From JAQXDR01 sp038138625 (lineage in GTDB: Bacteria; Pseudomonadota; Alphaproteobacteria; Rhodobacterales; Rhodobacteraceae): DNA of 10,073 nt. Positions 6,768 through 10,073 of this stretch are shown in pieces (positions within the stretch are counted from its first letter, which is position 1; every line of letters begins with the position of its first letter). Under the pieces are notes generated by a model that had not been told where the DNA came from, did not search any database, and was given only the letters and a program-made list of their open reading frames with translations. The position numbers and the translations under genes were made by a program. The DNA lies in assembly GCA_038138625.1 (NCBI GenBank), contig JAYQEA010000128.1, positions 1 through 10,073 on the forward strand, read 5' to 3'.

Positions 6768-6879
6768 AAAACCCTCAACTCTTTGGGTGACATCTGACAC
6801 CACATGTTTCTGCCCATTGTTTGGCCACAGAGGCTTTCGGAGCGTTGCGCGCCCCTCAGGAATATGCATACCAATACGC

Positions 6880-7638
6880 ATGCTGAACCACATCATACAT
6901 GGCGCGCAAACCGAGCACCCCCCCTTAGTCATTGTACATGGTCTGTTTGGCTCGGCGCGCAACTGGGGAGTCATCGCCAAACGTTTGTCTGACGTGCGTC
7001 AAGTGATTGCTGTGGACATGCGCAACCACGGCGACAGCTTTTGGAATGCAAGTCACAGCTATTTTGATATGGCGGAAGACTTGGCCAAAGTGATCCGACC
7101 GTTTGGTGGTCGCGCCGATATCGTCGGACATTCAATGGGTGGCAAAGCGGCAATGGTTCTTGCGCTGCAAAATCCCCAGTGTGTGAGCCGTCTTGTTGTG
7201 GCCGATATCGCCCCTGTCGCATATACGCACACGCAACTTCACTACATTCACGCCATGCAAGCAGTGGACCTGTCAAAAGTGGACAAACGGGCAGATGCGT
7301 CAGCGCAACTGTCGCACTATGTCCAAGACGCCACGCTACAGGCATTTTTCACACAATCACTGGATCTACGCGGCCGTCGCTGGAAGTTGAATCTAGAGGT
7401 TTTGGCAGACCAAATGCCGAACATTCTCGGCTTTCCAGACCTCTCGTCGCATTTTGACGGTCCAGTCCTTATGTTGACGGGGGGGCATTCGGATTACGTA
7501 CTGCCACATCACAGGACAGCTATTCGTTCGTATTTCCCACATGCCCGCTTTGCCAAGCTAAAAACGGCCGGACACTGGCTCCACGCCGAGCAACCTCATG
7601 CCTTCGAAGCCTCCGTGCGCGCTTTTTTTAGTATCTGA
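6880..7638 (+). CDS. Alpha/beta hydrolase, ABHD11/YbfF-like esterase
   Basis: This 252-residue alpha/beta hydrolase has a complete catalytic apparatus. The oxyanion-hole segment HGLFGSARNWG lies at 20-30, VDMRNHGDS at 45-53, and the nucleophile elbow GHSMGG at 83-88 (Ser85). The acid is probably D205 in LTGGHSDYV, and the base is H232 in AGHWLHAEQP. The HGLFGS...W, DMRNHG and GHSMGGK patterns are those of the YbfF/ABHD11 esterase group, which hydrolyses acyl esters or thioesters in vitro; the natural substrate is uncertain. It has no signal peptide, so it should be cytoplasmic. The frame is open further upstream, but the ATG at 6880 matches the family N-terminus (MLNHIIHG...). CAGGAA about 18 nt upstream is a poor ribosome binding site. 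It converges on the second LysR gene with 37 bp between them. Confidence 0.9.
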   Translation: MLNHIIHGAQTEHPPLVIVHGLFGSARNWGVIAKRLSDVRQVIAVDMRNHGDSFWNASHSYFDMAEDLAKVIRPFGGRADIVGHSMGGKAAMVLALQNPQCVSRLVVADIAPVAYTHTQLHYIHAMQAVDLSKVDKRADASAQLSHYVQDATLQAFFTQSLDLRGRRWKLNLEVLADQMPNILGFPDLSSHFDGPVLMLTGGHSDYVLPHHRTAIRSYFPHARFAKLKTAGHWLHAEQPHAFEASVRAFFSI

Positions 7639-7675
7639 ACAACCCATAGGAAATGGCTGTGCACCCAAACCTTGG

Positions 7676-8635
7676 CTATGACGGTGTCTGCTGTAACAAC
7701 CTAAGCCGACCATTTAGCCAAGGAAGCCGTTCCAGAGCGGGGACAATGATTTGATCATCAATCAGGCGGCGCAGCATAGAGGCAATCTCTGCCGGAATTT
7801 TTCGATCCCATTCGGGATGGGCCAAAACCGTGATCTCGCGCTCTTCTCGAACCAATGGCAGAGGACGAGCTTCAATACCCTCGTGCATACGCTCTGCACG
7901 CATATAAGCACAGGGCGTCGTCACCGTCCAACCAACGCCTCGTGCCACCAAAGACAATAGTGCCAAGGGCGCACCTATTTCGAACCGACTGGTCACTTGT
8001 CGCCCGACCGCTGCAAAATAGGTATTGGTCAGACGCGCGATCAGCTGGTCCTGATTATAGGCAAGAAACGGTAAATCCCGTTCGACTGTGGGGCTGGCGC
8101 CACGAGGGACGACCAAGATTAGGGGTTCTCGTGCGAGCGGATATGCCGCCAAGTTGGCTTGCGGGGCACCATCCGTGGCCGTTACTCCCAGATGTACGTC
8201 ACCTTTTTGAACTGCCGCTAAAATCTCAAGACTGTGCGCTGTGCGCAGCCGCAAACTGCTATCCGCCATTTTGTTTGCCAAAGCGGTGGCAAGAGAAGGC
8301 GCAAGATCATTGTCGAAGTCATCAATTATGGCGATATCAAGCACGGAAAGGTGGCTGAGATCCATCGCGGACAGATCAGCCTGCCCGGAACGCAGCGCAC
8401 CGAGCGCAGACCGTGTGTGAATCAAAAAGCTTGCCCCGGCTGACGTTAGCCGCATCGGGCGCTTTCCATGGTCAAGCAGTTGAGATCCCAACGCAGCTTC
8501 AAGATTGCGCATTTGCTGGCTGACCGACGGTTGGCTCAGCCCAGTGCGCTGTGCCGTTGCCGCAACGGATCCCGTGTCGGCCAGAATTTCAAACACCTCG
8601 AGTCCGCGAAGGCTCACACCCTTTTTTATCACGTC
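7676..8635 (-). CDS. LysR family transcriptional regulator (GTG start)
   Basis: A LysR-type regulator of 319 residues from the chosen start. The helix-turn-helix lies at about 8-65, with GSVAATAQRTGLSQPSVSQQ (21-40) and MRNLEAALGSQLLDH. The effector domain follows from about 95 and includes the GVGWTVTTP segment typical of the second lobe. The frame is open back to a TTG at 8680, but that would lie upstream of the likely promoter. GTG 8635 has AAGGG with an 8-nt spacing and gives a normal LysR N-terminus (VIKKGVSLRGLEVFEIL). A third option is GTG 8617. The regulator is not divergent from any gene; upstream is the lipoprotein gene on the same strand, 75 bp away, and its target is unknown. A tandem duplication with the first LysR gene is unlikely, since the two are dissimilar. 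Confidence 0.9.
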   Translation of the reverse strand, partial: DVIKKGVSLRGLEVFEILADTGSVAATAQRTGLSQPSVSQQMRNLEAALGSQLLDHGKRPMRLTSAGASFLIHTRSALGALRSGQADLSAMDLSHLSVLDIAIIDDFDNDLAPSLATALANKMADSSLRLRTAHSLEILAAVQKGDVHLGVTATDGAPQANLAAYPLAREPLILVVPRGASPTVERDLPFLAYNQDQLIARLTNTYFAAVGRQVTSRFEIGAPLALLSLVARGVGWTVTTPCAYMRAERMHEGIEARPLPLVREEREITVLAHPEWDRKIPAEIASMLRRLIDDQIIVPALERLPWLNGRLRLLQQTPS

Positions 8636-8660
8636 AGTTACCCTTGATTTATCCAAATGA

Positions 8661-8690
8661 AGTATGAATTGGAAAAACAAACGATCGCAA
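8661..8690 (-). promoter_or_regulatory. Possible promoter of the second LysR gene
   Basis: TTGCGA (8690-8685), an 18-bp spacer and CATACT (8666-8661) on the minus strand, each four of six to consensus. Transcription would start near 8654, leaving about 19 nt that contain the AAGGG site before GTG 8635. This spacing supports GTG over the upstream TTG. Confidence 0.3.
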
Positions 8691-8710
8691 GATTTTTGAA
8701 TAGGTATATT

Positions 8711-9076
8711 TCAATACCCATCACAGGACCGTTTTGCACGGCCGGCAAAGGCCTTGTAACGATCCCAAAACCGCCTATCCGAGCGATTGCTTGACATACG
8801 CACCACCTGCGCCTCGTGCGGGTCATCAAAAAATGTAACCGCGCGTTCCTGATCTGTGACACCCAAAGTCAAATTGGCAACTGTCTGAACACATCCGCAA
8901 AGCTTGCGGTTGGCTGCGTCTCGATCTGCATCGAGGCAGGCAGTTTTGATTGGCCCTTCGGAAAACATCGTAATCCGCTCGGGAGTCGGTGTTGATGTAT
9001 TTGACGGCGCAGAAGATCGCCCACCACAATTTACCAGGACCAGGCCTGTAATAGCCACTATGATTACCGGTTTCAT
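8711..9076 (-). CDS. Small Cys-rich putative lipoprotein, conserved in Rhodobacteraceae
   Basis: This 121-residue protein begins with a short hydrophobic signal ending LVLVNC (12-17), a near-lipobox in which Asn replaces the usual small residue before the Cys. A low-complexity Ser/Thr/Pro linker follows (20-32). The folded part (about 42-121) contains CLDADRDAANRKLCGC, then FFDDPHEAQVVR and RFWDRYKAFAGRAKRSC. It has Cys47, Cys60, Cys62 and Cys118, enough for two disulfides in the periplasm. I recall close homologues in roseobacters that carry the name 'arginine transporter', which nothing in the sequence supports. The function is unknown. The start is ATG 9076, with GAGAG upstream; the frame extends to a TTG at 9103, but that would bury the signal peptide. 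It lies 128 bp downstream of the SRAP gene on the same strand. Confidence 0.8.
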   Translation of the reverse strand: MKPVIIVAITGLVLVNCGGRSSAPSNTSTPTPERITMFSEGPIKTACLDADRDAANRKLCGCVQTVANLTLGVTDQERAVTFFDDPHEAQVVRMSSNRSDRRFWDRYKAFAGRAKRSCDGY

Positions 9077-9204
9077 TAGACTGCTCTCGTTCAGGCATCG
9101 CAATGGATTCTTGGTCGATCCAAATTCGCTGCGACTGCGTTAAGGATGCATCAAAACACCAGTTACGATCAAGGCTGATAAACTCTCATGAGCACAAAGA
9201 AATC

Positions 9205-9867
9205 CTATGCATCAAAGGGAGAAATCAGTTCCGGACCGGAGGCGCGGTTCGAATTCACAGCGCGATCAACCCGAAAAAACGTTAGGTCTTCCGTCTGTAC
9301 CGACCGCATCAAACGCGCTGCACCGTGGCCGGCCTCTCCTAGCCAAAGTGCCCATTGATCCGGCGCAAGCATAACAGGCTGGCGGTGATGTATCTGCGTC
9401 AGGGGTGGTGACGCCGCACATGTCACGATAGCACAGGTGACGTGTCGTAAACCGTCCTGCTGCCATTCCTGCCAAACGCCAGCAAACACCATAGGTACAT
9501 CATCCTTGCGTGTGATATACCACGGTGTCCGCTCACCATCTGCGCCTTTGGTCCATTCATAAAACCCTGTCGCAGGAATCAGGCAACGACGCGTCCTACA
9601 AGCATCCCTAAATGCAGGCTTGGTCGCGATGGTTTCGGACCGAGCGTTGATCAGCAAAGGTCCATCTGTCGCTGTTTTATACCAATGTGGAAGAAACCCC
9701 CACCGCATCGCGACAAGACGACGATCCGTCAAAGAAATAACAGTGGCCACTGTTTGTGTTGGACACACATTATAATCTGGAACGTTTGGAAGGTCGTTCG
9801 CAGGCATGGCTGTGAAAAGGCGCGCCATCGCGTCAACGGGTGACGTTACAACAAATCGCCCGCACAT
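9205..9867 (-). CDS. SRAP family protein (YedK/HMCES), abasic-site DNA crosslinker
   Basis: This 220-residue protein belongs to the SOS response-associated peptidase family, which covalently traps abasic sites in single-stranded DNA. All catalytic positions are present. Cys2 follows directly after the initiator Met (MCGRF), which must be removed for the thiazolidine crosslink. The Asn of NARSE lies at 74-78, Glu104 in GFYEW (101-105), and the catalytic His in IHHRQPV (159-165). The last motif has Gln where most members have Met (HHRMP). ATG 9867 is the only start that puts Cys at position 2. No LexA-type box (GTTC-N7-GTTC) is seen upstream, so SOS control is not supported here. The protein is cytoplasmic. 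It is unlinked to recJ in this window, and the lipoprotein gene follows 128 bp downstream. Confidence 0.96.
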   Translation of the reverse strand: MCGRFVVTSPVDAMARLFTAMPANDLPNVPDYNVCPTQTVATVISLTDRRLVAMRWGFLPHWYKTATDGPLLINARSETIATKPAFRDACRTRRCLIPATGFYEWTKGADGERTPWYITRKDDVPMVFAGVWQEWQQDGLRHVTCAIVTCAASPPLTQIHHRQPVMLAPDQWALWLGEAGHGAARLMRSVQTEDLTFFRVDRAVNSNRASGPELISPFDA

Positions 9868-10073
9868 TAGAAAACCCTACTCCGCGCTACGCCTGCCTAT
9901 GATCAAAAATATACGACACTGACGGGATGTTGTCGTTAAAAAAACGGGCATATCCCGCAAAACAGCGCTGATCTCTGCGTCTTTGGCAGCGGAATACAGC
10001 ATCTTCTTTGTGATATAACCACGGGAACCCGGGTGGCTCTGGAACCGATGTCGGGTTGGAGACTGTCTGGCAC
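9868..10073. other. Right-end stretch without a supported gene
   Basis: The two minus-strand frames that stay open to the right edge (about 60 codons each) and the plus-strand frames show no recognisable protein. An ATG at 10048 on the plus strand could begin a gene, but only eight codons are visible and its ribosome binding site is weak. A short inverted repeat CGGG/CCCG lies near 9945-9957. The SRAP promoter probably lies here. Confidence 0.4.
9908..9936 (-). promoter_or_regulatory. Possible promoter of the SRAP gene
   Basis: On the minus strand ACGACA (9936-9931), a 17-bp spacer and TATATT (9913-9908) give a fair housekeeping-type promoter. Transcription would start about 35 nt before the SRAP ATG. 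The -10 box is good and the -35 box is moderate. Confidence 0.4.

Noticed and set aside
6768..6790. ACCC/GGGT hairpin after the methyltransferase gene as a terminator
   Set aside because: Only four GC-containing pairs, a long loop and no T-run.
2669..9867. RecJ and SRAP as parts of one repair island
   Set aside because: They are more than 4.7 kb apart on opposite strands, with unrelated genes between, so the co-occurrence has no sequence support.

Overview
The window looks like an ordinary piece of chromosome from an alphaproteobacterium, most likely a marine Roseobacter-type Rhodobacteraceae. This rests on how familiar the proteins look (YHS/Tat protein, the small Cys-rich lipoprotein, the ABHD11-like hydrolase, the two LysR regulators), on roughly mid-50s % GC judged by eye, and on TTGnnn-N16/17-TATnnn promoters. 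The genus is inference. I see no insertion sequence, integrase, CRISPR array, toxin-antitoxin pair or phage gene, and no obvious break in composition.

Left end (1-615): a possible N-terminal fragment of a minus-strand gene runs off the left edge. It is followed by a complete tRNA-Leu(UAA) on the minus strand and gene-free DNA that holds a possible tRNA promoter and an AT-rich terminator. Next comes a two-gene minus-strand operon, an inositol-monophosphatase family gene (suhB type) followed 5 bp later by an Lrp/AsnC regulator. It has a clear promoter at about 1920-1948, and a 12-bp palindrome lies over the -10 box. Reading right from there are a Tat-exported YHS-domain protein and recJ, the single-strand DNA exonuclease.

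Centre (4412-6767): a small cupin whose presumed metal ligands match the bacterial Mn-dependent hydroxynitrile-lyase-like cupins. It converges on a LysR regulator, which is divergent from a class I SAM methyltransferase. The LysR gene may be transcribed without a leader.

Right part (6880-10073): an ABHD11/YbfF-like alpha/beta hydrolase converges on a second LysR gene, which probably starts at GTG 8635. Beyond are a small lipoprotein of unknown function and a SRAP (YedK/HMCES) abasic-site DNA-crosslinking protein, both on the minus strand. The last ~200 bp carry a possible SRAP promoter and no gene I can support.

Two DNA-repair functions are present (RecJ, SRAP) but they are 5 kb apart and not co-transcribed. 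The rest is a mix of short, independent transcription units. I found no convincing new multi-gene system. The best leads are local: the cupin chemistry, the leaderless LysR start, the palindromic operator and the Cys-rich lipoprotein.
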